A DNA stretch of 64,000 nt from JABDFW01 sp035550215 (GCA_035550215.1 DASZPM010000010.1:124001-188000); one strand, 5' to 3'; positions 55,891 to 63,364 are shown, numbered from the stretch's first letter. Program-made: numbers and translations. Notes: generated from the sequence alone by a model not told the origin.

Positions 55891-55963
55891 GCGGAAGTAG
55901 CTCAGCTGGTAGAGCATTAGTTTCCCAAACTAAAGGCCGCGGGTCCGAGTCCCGTCTTCCGCT
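55891..55963 (+). tRNA. tRNA-Gly (CCC)
   Basis: Full cloverleaf: acceptor GCGGAAG / CTTCCGC, D-arm with AGCTCAGCTGGTAGAGC, anticodon stem TTAGT / ACTAA with loop TTCCCAA (anticodon CCC), T-arm CGGGT-CCGAGTC-CCG. The discriminator is T, as expected for glycine. The 3' CCA is not encoded. Confidence 0.96.
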
Positions 55964-56039
55964 CAAAAAAGCCCCGGTCCTAAAGAAGGAAGGGAAAAGT
56001 TTCACCATTCATTTCCTGGCTTAATGGCCTTCTGTTCAA

Positions 56040-56360
56040 TTAAACTGCCTGCACTACCACCGCTGTGCCATACGCCAATACTTCAGTTACGCCGTTTACT
56101 ACATCGTTGGCATCGTAGCGCATGGCGATAACAGCGTTTGCGCCAACCTGCTGCGCATGCTGAATTAACAGGTTGTAGGCATCTTCCCTTGCACGTTCGC
56201 AAAGGTCTGTGTAAATAGTTATGTTGCCGCCAAACAGTGTTTGAAATCCTGCGGCTATATTACCGCCAAGGCCCCTGCTGCGCACAATAATACCGCGTAC
56301 AATGCCCAACTGTTTGGTTACTTTATAACCCTCAAGTTCATTACTTGTTGTTACTAACAT
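56040..56360 (-). CDS. YbjQ/UPF0145 family protein
   Basis: A 106-residue protein of the YbjQ family (heavy-metal-binding domain fold). It shows MLVTTSNELEGYKVTKQLGIVRGIIVRSRGLGGNIAAGFQTLFGGNITIYTDLCERAREDAYNLLIQHAQQVGANAVIAMRYDANDVV in broken form, i.e. VxxxxGxVxGxxVRSR, then the Ala-rich helix and GANAVIGMRYD-like strand. The family forms pentameric small proteins of unknown function. An exact TAnnTTTG on the minus strand lies 34 nt upstream. Confidence 0.9.
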   Translation of the reverse strand: MLVTTSNELEGYKVTKQLGIVRGIIVRSRGLGGNIAAGFQTLFGGNITIYTDLCERAREDAYNLLIQHAQQVGANAVIAMRYDANDVVNGVTEVLAYGTAVVVQAV

Positions 56361-56394
56361 AAAAAGTAGTTTATTTTTTTTGGTGAGATGTTAC

Positions 56395-56402
56395 CAAATA
56401 TA
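56395..56402 (-). promoter_or_regulatory. -7 element of the YbjQ family gene
   Basis: TATATTTG on the minus strand, exact TAnnTTTG; a TTG (CAA at 56419-56421 on the plus strand) lies 16 nt further upstream. Confidence 0.45.
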
Positions 56403-56463
56403 GGTAAACAGCTTATAACAATACGGGCCGTTACAGTATATTTAGTGTTTAAATAATGCTGTT

Positions 56464-57156
56464 ATGAAAAGAATACTTGCTATTGTTACATCCCTGCTAT
56501 TTTTTACTGCTTACACTGCGCAAAGCCAGGTAACCAACCAGCGTTTGTTTGATACCATCGGCTTTATACCTGAACATTATGCGCCGCGTGTGGCTAAGTT
56601 TCAGTCTGAGCCAATTGTAACAGGGCGCATCATTTTTCTCGGCAACAGCATTACCGAAATGGGCCGCTGGGAGCAACTTACCGGCGATACCACGGTTATT
56701 AACCGGGGTATTGGCGGCGACATAACTTTTGGGGTATTAAAACGCCTTGACGATGTAGTGGTGCGCCAGCCCTCAAAAGTGTTCCTGCTGATTGGCATTA
56801 ACGACATTGGTAAGGATATACCTGACACTGTTATTGCCGATAACATACGTAAAATTGTTACCTTCATCAACCAGGGCAGCCCCAATACCAAAGTGTATGT
56901 GCAAAGCGTGCTGCCTGTAAACCCTGGTTTCAAAAACTTCCCCCAGCATTATGATAAAGAAGAGCACGTACTGCATGTAAATGCCATTCTGCCCAAAATG
57001 ATAGCTCCGTTAAACTGCACTTTTGTTAACATTTTCCCGCTTTTTCTTGACGATAAGCAGCGCCTGGATGCTTCACTCTCCATTGACGGCCTGCATCTTA
57101 ACATGAAAGGTTACGTCATCTGGATAGATTATCTTAAGAAAAATGGCTACCTGTAA
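56464..57156 (+). CDS. Secreted SGNH/GDSL hydrolase
   Basis: A 230-residue exported hydrolase with signal peptide MKRILAIVTSLLFFTAYTAQSQ. SGNH blocks are IIFLGNSITEMGRW with the nucleophile Ser (about residue 61), NRGIGGD with the oxyanion Gly, LLIGINDIGKD with Asn, and IDGLHLNMKGYVIW with the Asp/His pair. This looks like a carbohydrate or lipid acyl esterase acting in the periplasm or outside. Unlike the 40313 hydrolase it is exported. TATATTTA lies about 20 nt upstream as a possible -7 element. Confidence 0.88.
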   Translation: MKRILAIVTSLLFFTAYTAQSQVTNQRLFDTIGFIPEHYAPRVAKFQSEPIVTGRIIFLGNSITEMGRWEQLTGDTTVINRGIGGDITFGVLKRLDDVVVRQPSKVFLLIGINDIGKDIPDTVIADNIRKIVTFINQGSPNTKVYVQSVLPVNPGFKNFPQHYDKEEHVLHVNAILPKMIAPLNCTFVNIFPLFLDDKQRLDASLSIDGLHLNMKGYVIWIDYLKKNGYL

Positions 57157-57254
57157 ACCGGCTTTGTGTATAAATAAATTATTAACAATTTTTATATACC
57201 ACCCGTTAATCTTTTTCATCAATTTCAGGTCTTAGGTATATATATTGTAGTAAT

Positions 57255-58460
57255 ATGAAAATGAACATAAAAAATTGGTTAGTTGGCGCAGCGGTTTTTA
57301 GCGGTGCATTACTTGTATCCCTAAGTGCCGGCGCTCAACGCGGAGGCGGCAACCACGGCGGTGGCGGTGGTGGCGGATTCAGGGGGGGCGGCGGTGGAAG
57401 TTTTCACGGCGGCGGTGGTGGTAGTTTTCGCGGTGGTGGCAACTTCGGGGGTAATTTCGGTGGTGGCGGCCGCAGCTATGCAAGGCCTTCTGCACCTTCT
57501 TACAACTTTCGCCCCAACAATGGCGGCAGAACATATACAAGGCCTTCCGCTCCTTCTTATAATTTCCGCCCCAATAACGGTGGCCGCGGTTATGCGCCCC
57601 GCCAGCAGTATTCCCCCAACAGGGGCTACCAGCAGGGCCGTAGTTTTGTTCCAAACCGTGGCTATTCCCCCCGTTACACTTACCGCGGCGGTGGTTATGG
57701 CCGTGGCGCTTACAGGGGTGGTAGTTTTGGTTACCACTACGGGCACCCTTATTATGGCTACCCCAGTTACTACAGGCATTACACAACCATTGGTTTTGGC
57801 GGCATAGGTTACCGTTATTACAACGGGTATTTTTACCGCCCTTACAGTTTTGGCCTGCGGTTAATATTTCCGCCCATTGGCATTCACATAGGCTATTTGC
57901 CTTACGGGTATTATCCTTTTTACCTGGGCGCTGACCCTTACTACTACTATGGTGGTACTTTTTACGAGCCCTACGGCGATGACGGTTACCAGGTGGTAGC
58001 GCCCCCGCTTAACGCTCTTGTACCTGAGTTACCTGCCGGCGCTACAGAACGCGATATTAACGGTGAGCAGTACTATGAGTACAACGGTACCTTTTACCGC
58101 GAAGAGCAACGCGACAACGGCGAAGTGTGGTACCGCGTTGTGGGTGTTAACGGCCGCCTTGAGCAGGGTTTAGACCAGGGCCAGCAGTATAACGATGACG
58201 ACCAATACCAGCCTGCCCCGCAAAATGAACAACAGGAGCAGGAAGTAATTCCGCCATCTTCCTCCAGCGGTACCCTGCATACAGGGGATATGGTGTACCA
58301 GCTTCCCGAAAACTGCAAGCAGCTTACCATTAACGGCGAACAGTACTTTTTGGCGCCAGACGGCACTTACTACCAGGAAGTAGTAGGCGACGATAACAAG
58401 GTAATGTACCAGGTGGTTGATAAACCCGGCCAGGCCGATGAACCCGGTTACCAGCAATAA
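57255..58460 (+). CDS. Gly/Tyr-rich secreted DUF6515 family protein
   Basis: A 401-residue exported protein: signal peptide MKMNIKNWLVGAAVFSGALLVSLSAGAQ, then a long low-complexity Gly/Arg/Tyr/Ser region (residues about 28-190) with two tandem copies of RPSAPSYNFRPNNGGR. Residues about 195-330 have hydrophobic and Tyr-rich segments (IFPPIGIHIGYLPYGYYPF) and a DUF6515-like region with the repeated ERDINGEQYYEYNGTFY / TINGEQYFLAPDGTYY units and WYRVVG / MYQVVD strands. The whole resembles cell-envelope or matrix-associated structural proteins. Antisense frames over the Gly-rich part are artefacts. A terminator follows. Confidence 0.85.
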   Translation: MKMNIKNWLVGAAVFSGALLVSLSAGAQRGGGNHGGGGGGGFRGGGGGSFHGGGGGSFRGGGNFGGNFGGGGRSYARPSAPSYNFRPNNGGRTYTRPSAPSYNFRPNNGGRGYAPRQQYSPNRGYQQGRSFVPNRGYSPRYTYRGGGYGRGAYRGGSFGYHYGHPYYGYPSYYRHYTTIGFGGIGYRYYNGYFYRPYSFGLRLIFPPIGIHIGYLPYGYYPFYLGADPYYYYGGTFYEPYGDDGYQVVAPPLNALVPELPAGATERDINGEQYYEYNGTFYREEQRDNGEVWYRVVGVNGRLEQGLDQGQQYNDDDQYQPAPQNEQQEQEVIPPSSSSGTLHTGDMVYQLPENCKQLTINGEQYFLAPDGTYYQEVVGDDNKVMYQVVDKPGQADEPGYQQ

Positions 58461-58484
58461 TAAACCAGCCTCATAACTATATCC

Positions 58485-58512
58485 AGGGCCCCGGTTACGC
58501 CGGGGCTTTTTG
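58485..58512 (+). terminator. Terminator after the DUF6515 gene
   Basis: GCCCCGG / CCGGGGC 7-bp stem (58488-58494, 58500-58506), loop TTACG, extended by AGG against TTT and followed by T residues. Confidence 0.85.
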
Positions 58513-58862
58513 TTGCTTATCGTTGCCCCGGTAATCTTTCGGTGAGGGAGGAAAACCGTGGGAAAAAGGAGGACACAGTTGGATGAGGGAGGAATGCTAA
58601 ATTTAATAAATAATTGATTATCAACTAATTGTATTTAAAATCACAAATATTTTTATAAAATTCACCCCCTTTAATTTGCCGGATGTCCCGGGCTGTTGGC
58701 CGTAATATTTGCCGGGGTAACCGGTATTTTTCCTGGCCAAATACGGGTATCAAAGAGCGCTGCGCTGCCGCATAACTATATATAGCAAAAGCAATATTTT
58801 GTCCGCAGAAAATCCAGCAATTTTTTTTGATTAGCGGGGAGAATTTTAAAGCCGTCTCAAGA
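58513..58862. other. Intergenic region, no feature seen
   Basis: These 350 bp between the DUF6515 terminator and the convergent DUF6496 gene hold only weak minus-strand frames with no recognisable domain. No repeat or RNA gene was seen. Confidence 0.5.
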
Positions 58863-59312
58863 TTATTTTCCGTGTGCAGCCCTTGTTTTTGCCGCTTTTT
58901 TAGCGCTTGCACTCCGTTCGGCATGGGTGCGTTTGGCGGCGGCGCTTTTGGCCTGCTTGCTCAGCGCTTGGTGGCTTGCTGCCGATGTGCCCTCCTTTTT
59001 CAAGGCTTCTTTACGCGCTTTGCTGCGTGTGGCATTAACAGGCTCATGGTGCTGGCCTTTGGTATAAGCGCTTTCCTGGCTTTTACGGCTTTTTTCGCTG
59101 GTTTCCCCTTTGCCCTGCGGTTTTATATCCACGCCTGCGCGCCTTGCTTCAGACAGGCCTATGGCAATTGCCTGTTTGGTATTGCGTGCGCCATGCTCGC
59201 CGCGGCGTATTTTATCCATTTCGTCTTTTACAAATTCACCCGCCTGGGTGCTGGCGCTTTTACCTTCGCGCTTGTCTTCCTGAGCTTTTTCAATCGTTTT
59301 TTTGCCTGGCAT
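58863..59312 (-). CDS. DUF6496 (Lys/Ala-rich) protein
   Basis: About 149 residues from MPGKKTIEKAQEDKREGK. The central segment GEFVKDEMDKIRRGEHGARNTKQAIAIGLSEARRAGVDI is the DUF6496 core. The C-terminal third is strongly basic and Ala/Lys/Ser-rich (ALSKQAKSAAAKRTHAERSASAKKAAKTRAAHGK, in part), reminiscent of nucleic-acid-binding, histone-like tails. The frame extends nine codons upstream to 59339; MPGKK is the usual family start. The function is unknown; DNA or RNA binding is inferred from charge only. Confidence 0.8.
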   Translation of the reverse strand: MPGKKTIEKAQEDKREGKSASTQAGEFVKDEMDKIRRGEHGARNTKQAIAIGLSEARRAGVDIKPQGKGETSEKSRKSQESAYTKGQHHEPVNATRSKARKEALKKEGTSAASHQALSKQAKSAAAKRTHAERSASAKKAAKTRAAHGK

Positions 59313-59407
59313 AATGTGGTGTTTTGATATAGGGCTCAATTAGTGTGCCGGAAGGGGAAGAAGCTATCTGTAAAAGAAGGCCAGGGGGTAATTTGAGCAG
59401 GCCCGAT

Positions 59408-59782
59408 TTATTTCACTTTGTGATAGGTTAGTGTCCTGCCGGTTAACGTATAAATCAATTCTATATAATCATCTGTGATGCCATCAACTTCATAACAAAG
59501 GCCGTAAGGGCGCCAAATTAGAAAAGTTGGTTTTTTGTAAGCTGGTTTATAAGAGCTTTCACAGCTTTCGTCTGTAAAAAAGTATTTAGCGCTGCCTAAA
59601 AACTCGTGTTCATAATAGTCAAGGGTAGAATCACCTTTAATAACAATCACTTCCAGGCTATCAGCCACAGAAACAAATTTACCTTGCGGCAGTTTATGTG
59701 TTTTTATATAATTAACCTGCCCCTGTGCACCGGTGGTAAACAGGAAAAAAAGAAACAACGAAAGTAAATTAAGGTATTTCAT
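59408..59782 (-). CDS. Small secreted protein, function unknown
   Basis: A 124-residue protein with a clear signal peptide (MKYLNLLSLFLFFLFTTGAQGQ) and a mature part of about 100 residues with two Cys (DESCESS, GLCYEVDG), likely disulfide-bonded in the periplasm. No family recognised. It is flanked by the DUF6496 gene (same strand) and by a divergent response regulator gene. Confidence 0.65.
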   Translation of the reverse strand: MKYLNLLSLFLFFLFTTGAQGQVNYIKTHKLPQGKFVSVADSLEVIVIKGDSTLDYYEHEFLGSAKYFFTDESCESSYKPAYKKPTFLIWRPYGLCYEVDGITDDYIELIYTLTGRTLTYHKVK

Positions 59783-60071
59783 TTTAAGGTTTTGTCTTAC
59801 AATTATATACTATTATTTTTTGCCATCATCTAGTTGTCTCAAGTTTCATGTAATTGCTGAATATTATAACTTGTCCTTTATAAGGGGTTACCCTCTTTTC
59901 AAAAGTCGTCAAATCTTGCAACTTCCCAGGTCAAATAATACTCAGCGAGGGCAGTTCTCCCACCAATCCCTCACTGTTGCTTATTTCCGCAATAAAGGTC
60001 TATTAAGCATAAACATATATAGTCCTGTAAACAAAAAATCTCTCCAAAAAATCCTACCTTGTTAATCCATT

Positions 60072-60482
60072 ATGTCCACCGGCAACCTGCATATTGTAAT
60101 TGTTGATGACGACCGCCTGCAGGTAACGGCGCTCAAAAAAATTATTGACGATACAGCGCTGGCAGAAACCGTGAGCGTATTCGGCAACGGGCAGGAAGCA
60201 GCAGACTTTATTACCAATGTGGCTGCTGAAGGCGAACGGCTGCCCGATATTATTTTTCTCGACATCAACATGCCTGTAATGAACGCCTGGAAATTTTTGG
60301 AGGCCTTCACCAAAATGAAACGCCACCTGTACCACCCCATACCCGTGTACGTGGTAACCAGCAGTACCGAAGGGCTTGATATGGCGCACTCCCGCCACTT
60401 CGATACGGTAAAGGGGTACATTACCAAACCCGTAACCAAAGAAAGAATTCAGCAGGTGCTGGCGGGGATATCAGCTATGTAA
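60072..60482 (+). CDS. Single-domain response regulator
   Basis: A 136-residue stand-alone receiver domain. Acidic pocket VDDDRLQ, phospho-acceptor Asp in IIFLDINMPVMNAWKFL (about residue 60), conserved Thr/Ser in VVTSSTEGLD and Lys in GYITKPVTKER. No output domain, as in CheY-like or shuttle regulators, which often work with hybrid kinases. No kinase gene is adjacent, so the partner is unknown. The 289-bp region upstream shows only TACCTTGT, a weak -7 candidate, near the start. Confidence 0.92.
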   Translation: MSTGNLHIVIVDDDRLQVTALKKIIDDTALAETVSVFGNGQEAADFITNVAAEGERLPDIIFLDINMPVMNAWKFLEAFTKMKRHLYHPIPVYVVTSSTEGLDMAHSRHFDTVKGYITKPVTKERIQQVLAGISAM

Positions 60483-60621
60483 GGCTGGTGCGCGTACGGG
60501 TAACATTTTTTGTTTTATTCCGGCCGGCGGATAAATAGCTGTTTGCCCGGTTTATCAAAAGCAGCATTGCTGCTTAATGTTAAGGCCTTAAATGCTATAT
60601 TAGCCATAAAAAACACCCGTT

Positions 60622-60975
60622 ATGCAATTCCTCTCATTACAGCCTTTCGTGCCTTCCGGCAGCAATTTTGAAGCCTCAAAAGAGTTTTTTACAGAGCTTG
60701 GGTTTAACGTTATTTTCGATGCCGGCGGCTATGCAGGCTTTGGCAAAGACGGCTGCAGTTTTATTCTTCAGGACTTCAATCACCCCGGGTTTGCGGAAAA
60801 CTTTATGGTTTCTGTAGGGGTGGATAACGCGGAGGAATTTCGTAACATGGTGCTTGAGAAAAAGCTACCCGAAAAATATGGCATCCGCATCGGCGAAGTA
60901 TCGCAGCAGCCTTATGGCAAAGAAGTAAATATTATTGATATAGCAGGGGTTTGCTGGCATTTTGTGCAGCAGTAA
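60622..60975 (+). CDS. VOC (glyoxalase/bleomycin resistance) family protein
   Basis: A 117-residue protein with the beta-alpha-beta-beta-beta VOC fold: LSLQPFVPSGSNFEASKEFFTELGFNVIFDAGGYAGFGKDGCSFILQDF and, at the end, YGKEVNIIDIAGVCWHF. The classic metal His/Glu ligands are only partly visible, so catalysis is uncertain; it may be a binding protein. It lies upstream of a methyltransferase gene on the same strand. Confidence 0.82.
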   Translation: MQFLSLQPFVPSGSNFEASKEFFTELGFNVIFDAGGYAGFGKDGCSFILQDFNHPGFAENFMVSVGVDNAEEFRNMVLEKKLPEKYGIRIGEVSQQPYGKEVNIIDIAGVCWHFVQQ

Positions 60976-61051
60976 TGGGCCCCGGGGCACTGCAAGCCCT
61001 TTTAAGTGCAATACTTATTTTCTTTGCAGTATAAATGTAAAAACACAAACA

Positions 61052-61870
61052 ATGGAAACATCAGTAAACACCACCGCGCAGCAGGAGGATAAACAAAACT
61101 TTTTCAGCGGCTCGGTACCGCGCAATTACGATACTTATCTCGGCCCTATTTTATTTACACCTTACGCCATTGACCTGGTGGCAAGAATACGCCCCGGCGC
61201 AGTAAAGGTGCTTGAACTGGCAGCAGGCACAGGCAGGGTTACAACGCAACTGGTGCAGGCATTGCCGGCGGCTGCCATTACCGTAACGGACATAAGTGAC
61301 GATATGATGGCTATTGCAAAAGAAGCCGTTAACACACCTAATATAACATGGCAAAACGTAAACATGGCAGACATACCTTTTGCAGAAAGTACTTTTGATG
61401 CAGTGGTTTGCCAGTTTGGGCTGATGTTTGTGCCCGACAGGGCAAAGGCGCTGAAAGAAATGTACCGCGTGCTTGCACCGGGCGGTCAACTGCTGTTGAG
61501 TACCTGGGGCAGCCTTGCGCAAAACCCTGTTATGGAAGCGAGTTTTACTTTTTTTGAAAGCGCTTTTGGCCAGCAGCCTTTTCAAAAAGGGTTTGAGCCT
61601 TTTTCACTGGCTGATGCCGCGGTAGTGCAGCAGTGGATGCACGAAGCCGGTTTTAACAATGCGCGGTGTTTTGAGGTGCATAAAACAGTGCAACTGCCCT
61701 CTGCCGCCGATGCTGCCAAAGCCTTTATGATGACATGGCCGCCTGTTATGCAAAACCCCGGTATGTTTGCCCCATGGCATACGCAGCTAACCGCCGGCCT
61801 GCAGGAAAAAGGCGGCGATAACCCTTTTGTGTCGCCCTTGCTGGCGCTGGTGTTTGAGGGGGAGAAGTAA
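61052..61870 (+). CDS. Class I SAM-dependent methyltransferase
   Basis: A 272-residue enzyme starting METSVNTTAQQ. Motif I is VLELAAGTGRVTTQL (about residue 50), motif II VTDISDDMMAIAKEAV, then FDAVVCQFGLMFVPDRAKALKEMYRVLAPGGQLLLSTWG, as in UbiE-like methyltransferases. The frame extends 30 codons upstream into the end of the VOC gene, but the ATG at 61052 is the natural start. A relic of the 3' end of a second, related gene lies at 62728-62796, so there were once two tandem copies. Substrate unknown. Confidence 0.9.
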   Translation: METSVNTTAQQEDKQNFFSGSVPRNYDTYLGPILFTPYAIDLVARIRPGAVKVLELAAGTGRVTTQLVQALPAAAITVTDISDDMMAIAKEAVNTPNITWQNVNMADIPFAESTFDAVVCQFGLMFVPDRAKALKEMYRVLAPGGQLLLSTWGSLAQNPVMEASFTFFESAFGQQPFQKGFEPFSLADAAVVQQWMHEAGFNNARCFEVHKTVQLPSAADAAKAFMMTWPPVMQNPGMFAPWHTQLTAGLQEKGGDNPFVSPLLALVFEGEK

Positions 61871-61937
61871 TGGGTGATTGAATAGTTGATTGGTTTTTTA
61901 GGGCGTGGCCGGATGATTAGAACCTGCTAAGGTTTGC

Positions 61938-62035
61938 TGTCATTCTGAGCGATAGCGAAGAATCTGTTAAAATGTAGTGCTAATGCTGAACAATAGCATC
62001 ACTACCCAACAGATCCTTCCTGCGTCAGGATGACA
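61938..62035. repeat. Palindromic repeat R1
   Basis: Imperfect palindrome of 98 nt. Left arm TGTCATTCTGAGCGATAGCG then AAGAATCTGTT; right arm AACAGATCCTTCCTGCGTC then AGGATGACA. An inner stem GTAGTG / CACTAC with ATGCT / AGCAT lies inside. Together with the left half of R2 it makes a 170-nt doublet repeated at 62561-62731. Confidence 0.85.
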
Positions 62036-62062
62036 AGCCCGGCGGCACCTGTTCAATAGTGC

Positions 62063-62174
62063 TGTCATTCTGAGCGATAGCGAAGAATCTGCCGGGCCAT
62101 AACACTAATGCCCATCAAAGCACTACTGCCCAACAGATCCCCTCGTCCTCAAAGCCTTTCGGGTCTGGATGACA
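62063..62174. repeat. Palindromic repeat R2
   Basis: Second copy (112 nt), same left arm as R1, but the interior from 62106 differs and the right arm ends TCTGGATGACA. Its interior begins with TAATGCCCATCA, one arm of an inverted repeat whose other arm overlaps the stop codon of the GIY-YIG gene. Confidence 0.82.
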
Positions 62175-62190
62175 CCGCTGATGGGCATTA
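62106..62190. repeat. Inverted repeat spanning the GIY-YIG stop codon
   Basis: TAATGCCCATCA (62106-62117) pairs perfectly over 12 bp with TGATGGGCATTA (62179-62190). The right arm includes the TAA stop of the minus-strand nuclease gene, so its transcript would end in a large hairpin containing the right half of R2. Confidence 0.8.
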
Positions 62191-62502
62191 TCCCAGTTCA
62201 TCATTTAAAAACTTCCATTCAGGGTTAAGCGTGTTTATCAGTGTTTCCTTTTTTAATCTTGTCCATCCTTTTATTTGCTTTTCGCGCATAATGGCAGCAT
62301 CAATATTATCAAAGCGCTCAAAATAAAGCAGGTAATGCGCGTTGTAATTACCGGCAAAGGATTGATGCCTGTAAGGCTTGGCATTTTCAAAGTGCTGTGC
62401 CATCCTTATGGCAAGGTTGTTCGTTACGCCTGTATATAAAACAGTCTTGTTTTTATTGGTGGTAATATAAACGTAGTAGTTATGGGTACCCAATGTTTTC
62501 AT
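62188..62502 (-). CDS. GIY-YIG nuclease family protein
   Basis: A 104-residue single-domain nuclease of the GIY-YIG (UvrC N-terminal-like) superfamily. Motifs: YYVYITTNKNKTVLYTGVTNNLAIRMAQH, in which the GIY/YIG pair is YVY and YTG and Arg in AIRMAQH is the conserved arginine, and IDAAIMREKQIKGWTRLKKETLI, in which Glu of REKQIKGW is the expected metal ligand. The catalytic set looks intact. The gene is enclosed by palindromic repeats R2 and R3, and its stop codon is inside an inverted repeat. A role in repeat mobility is a hypothesis. A 15-bp palindrome (62515-62529) lies just upstream of the start. Confidence 0.9.
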   Translation of the reverse strand: MKTLGTHNYYVYITTNKNKTVLYTGVTNNLAIRMAQHFENAKPYRHQSFAGNYNAHYLLYFERFDNIDAAIMREKQIKGWTRLKKETLINTLNPEWKFLNDELG

Positions 62503-62562
62503 ACGGGGTTGAATTTACTTTAAAAGTAAGCAAAATTTAAATGTCGTTCTGCTGAGTAGTGC

Positions 62563-62661
62563 TGTCATTCTGAGCGATAGCGAAGAATCTGTTGAAATGT
62601 AGTGCTAATGCTGAACAATGGCAATCACTACCCAACAGATCCTTCCTGCGTCAGGATGACA
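62563..62661. repeat. Palindromic repeat R3
   Basis: Near-identical to R1 (99 nt, two substitutions and one inserted A). A partial extra left arm (TGTCGTTCTGCTGAG) lies just before it at about 62543. Confidence 0.85.
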
Positions 62662-62688
62662 AGCCCGGCGGCACCTGTTCAATAGTGC

Positions 62689-62731
62689 TGTCATTCTGAG
62701 TGATAGCGAAGAATCTGCCCGGCTATAACAC
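62689..62731. repeat. Palindromic repeat R4, left half only
   Basis: Left arm of the repeat, matching R2 up to ATAACAC; the right half is missing and the sequence runs straight into the relic of a methyltransferase gene. Confidence 0.8.
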
Positions 62732-62796
62732 AAAAGTTAGGCGACAAGCCATTTAACGCCCCATTGCTGGCGCTGGTGTTTGAGGGGGAGAAGTAA
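62728..62796 (+). pseudogene. 3' relic of a second methyltransferase gene
   Basis: The frame reads TQKLGDKPFNAPLLALVFEG then EK and stop. It matches the end of the 61052 gene (QEKGGDNPFVSPLLALVFEG, then EK) at most positions. The last 33 bp (62764-62796) are identical to 61838-61870, while the bases upstream differ with the protein similarity kept. The 25 bp after the stop agree at 20 positions. This is the C-terminal end of a deleted tandem paralogue, fused to half repeat R4. Confidence 0.8.
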
Positions 62797-62830
62797 AGGG
62801 AGCTTGAACAGTTGATGGGTTGCGCATACA

Positions 62831-62886
62831 TACCTTGAAGGTTTAGCTGGGCTTCTGCAGCCGGGCAAAACCTTCAAGGTATTTTT
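62831..62886 (+). terminator. Terminator after the methyltransferase relic
   Basis: TACCTTGAAGGTTT / AAACCTTCAAGGTA perfect 14-bp stem (62831-62844, 62868-62881) enclosing a smaller stem, followed by a T run. It now follows only the relic; the intact methyltransferase gene has no such terminator after it. Confidence 0.85.
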
Positions 62887-62912
62887 TATGGGGGGCGTGA
62901 CAGGATGAGAAG

Positions 62913-63011
62913 TGTCGGCATCCTGAGTAAAGCTAAGGATCTGCTGAAGTGCAGTAGCATTGCTCACTGAAGTACAAAAGCTCAACAGATCCCTCGCTCT
63001 TCGGAATGACA
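62913..63011. repeat. Palindromic repeat R5, divergent copy
   Basis: Same design (TGTCGGCATCCTGAGTAAAG, AAGGATCTG; CAGATCCCTCGCTCTTCGG, AATGACA) but diverged from R1-R4, so an older member of the family. It lies downstream of the relic's terminator. Confidence 0.72.
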
Positions 63012-63364
63012 GGCAGTTAGCGCACAAAACAATGCTGAAGGCGACACAATTGTCGCCATGCGATTGTTTTATGTGGAGTGGCGAGTACGTAAAATTTTGA
63101 CTTTTTTAGCCTCCCTGCAAGGGTCCATGCATTGCACGTTGGCTTAGTATCAACAAAGAAGAAGAGTGAAAGAATATCAGCTAAAAGCAGCTTTAATGTT
63201 GTAGGTGGCTTTGCCAAAATTTGGTGACTTACATTAGATTAAAAGGGTAGATTGCATAAACGTTAAAAAATTTTAATCAAAACGCTTGCTTTTGTCAAAA
63301 TAGCCTGCTATCTTTAAAAGCAACTAAATCTTAACAAAGCAACCAACTCAAAATTTCTTCCCCG
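63012..63364. other. Intergenic region upstream of the orphan membrane protein gene
   Basis: About 350 bp without a credible gene. The last 80 bp hold the promoter candidate at 63286-63316. Confidence 0.5.
63286..63316 (+). promoter_or_regulatory. Putative promoter of the orphan membrane protein gene
   Basis: TTG (63286-63288), 20-nt spacer, TATCTTTA (63309-63316): one mismatch from TTG-N20-TAnnTTTG; 48 nt before the ATG. Confidence 0.5.

Noticed and set aside
57321..57807. Several frames of 130-160 residues on both strands over the Gly-rich gene
   Set aside because: GGN-rich codons create open frames in all phases; the signal peptide and DUF6515 region support only the 57255 frame.
61936..63011. 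CRISPR array
   Set aside because: The repeats are long palindromes with irregular spacing, a gene lies between them, and no cas gene is in the window.
62737..63027. 96-residue minus-strand frame
   Set aside because: It spans the methyltransferase relic, a terminator and repeat R5 on the other strand; no domain.
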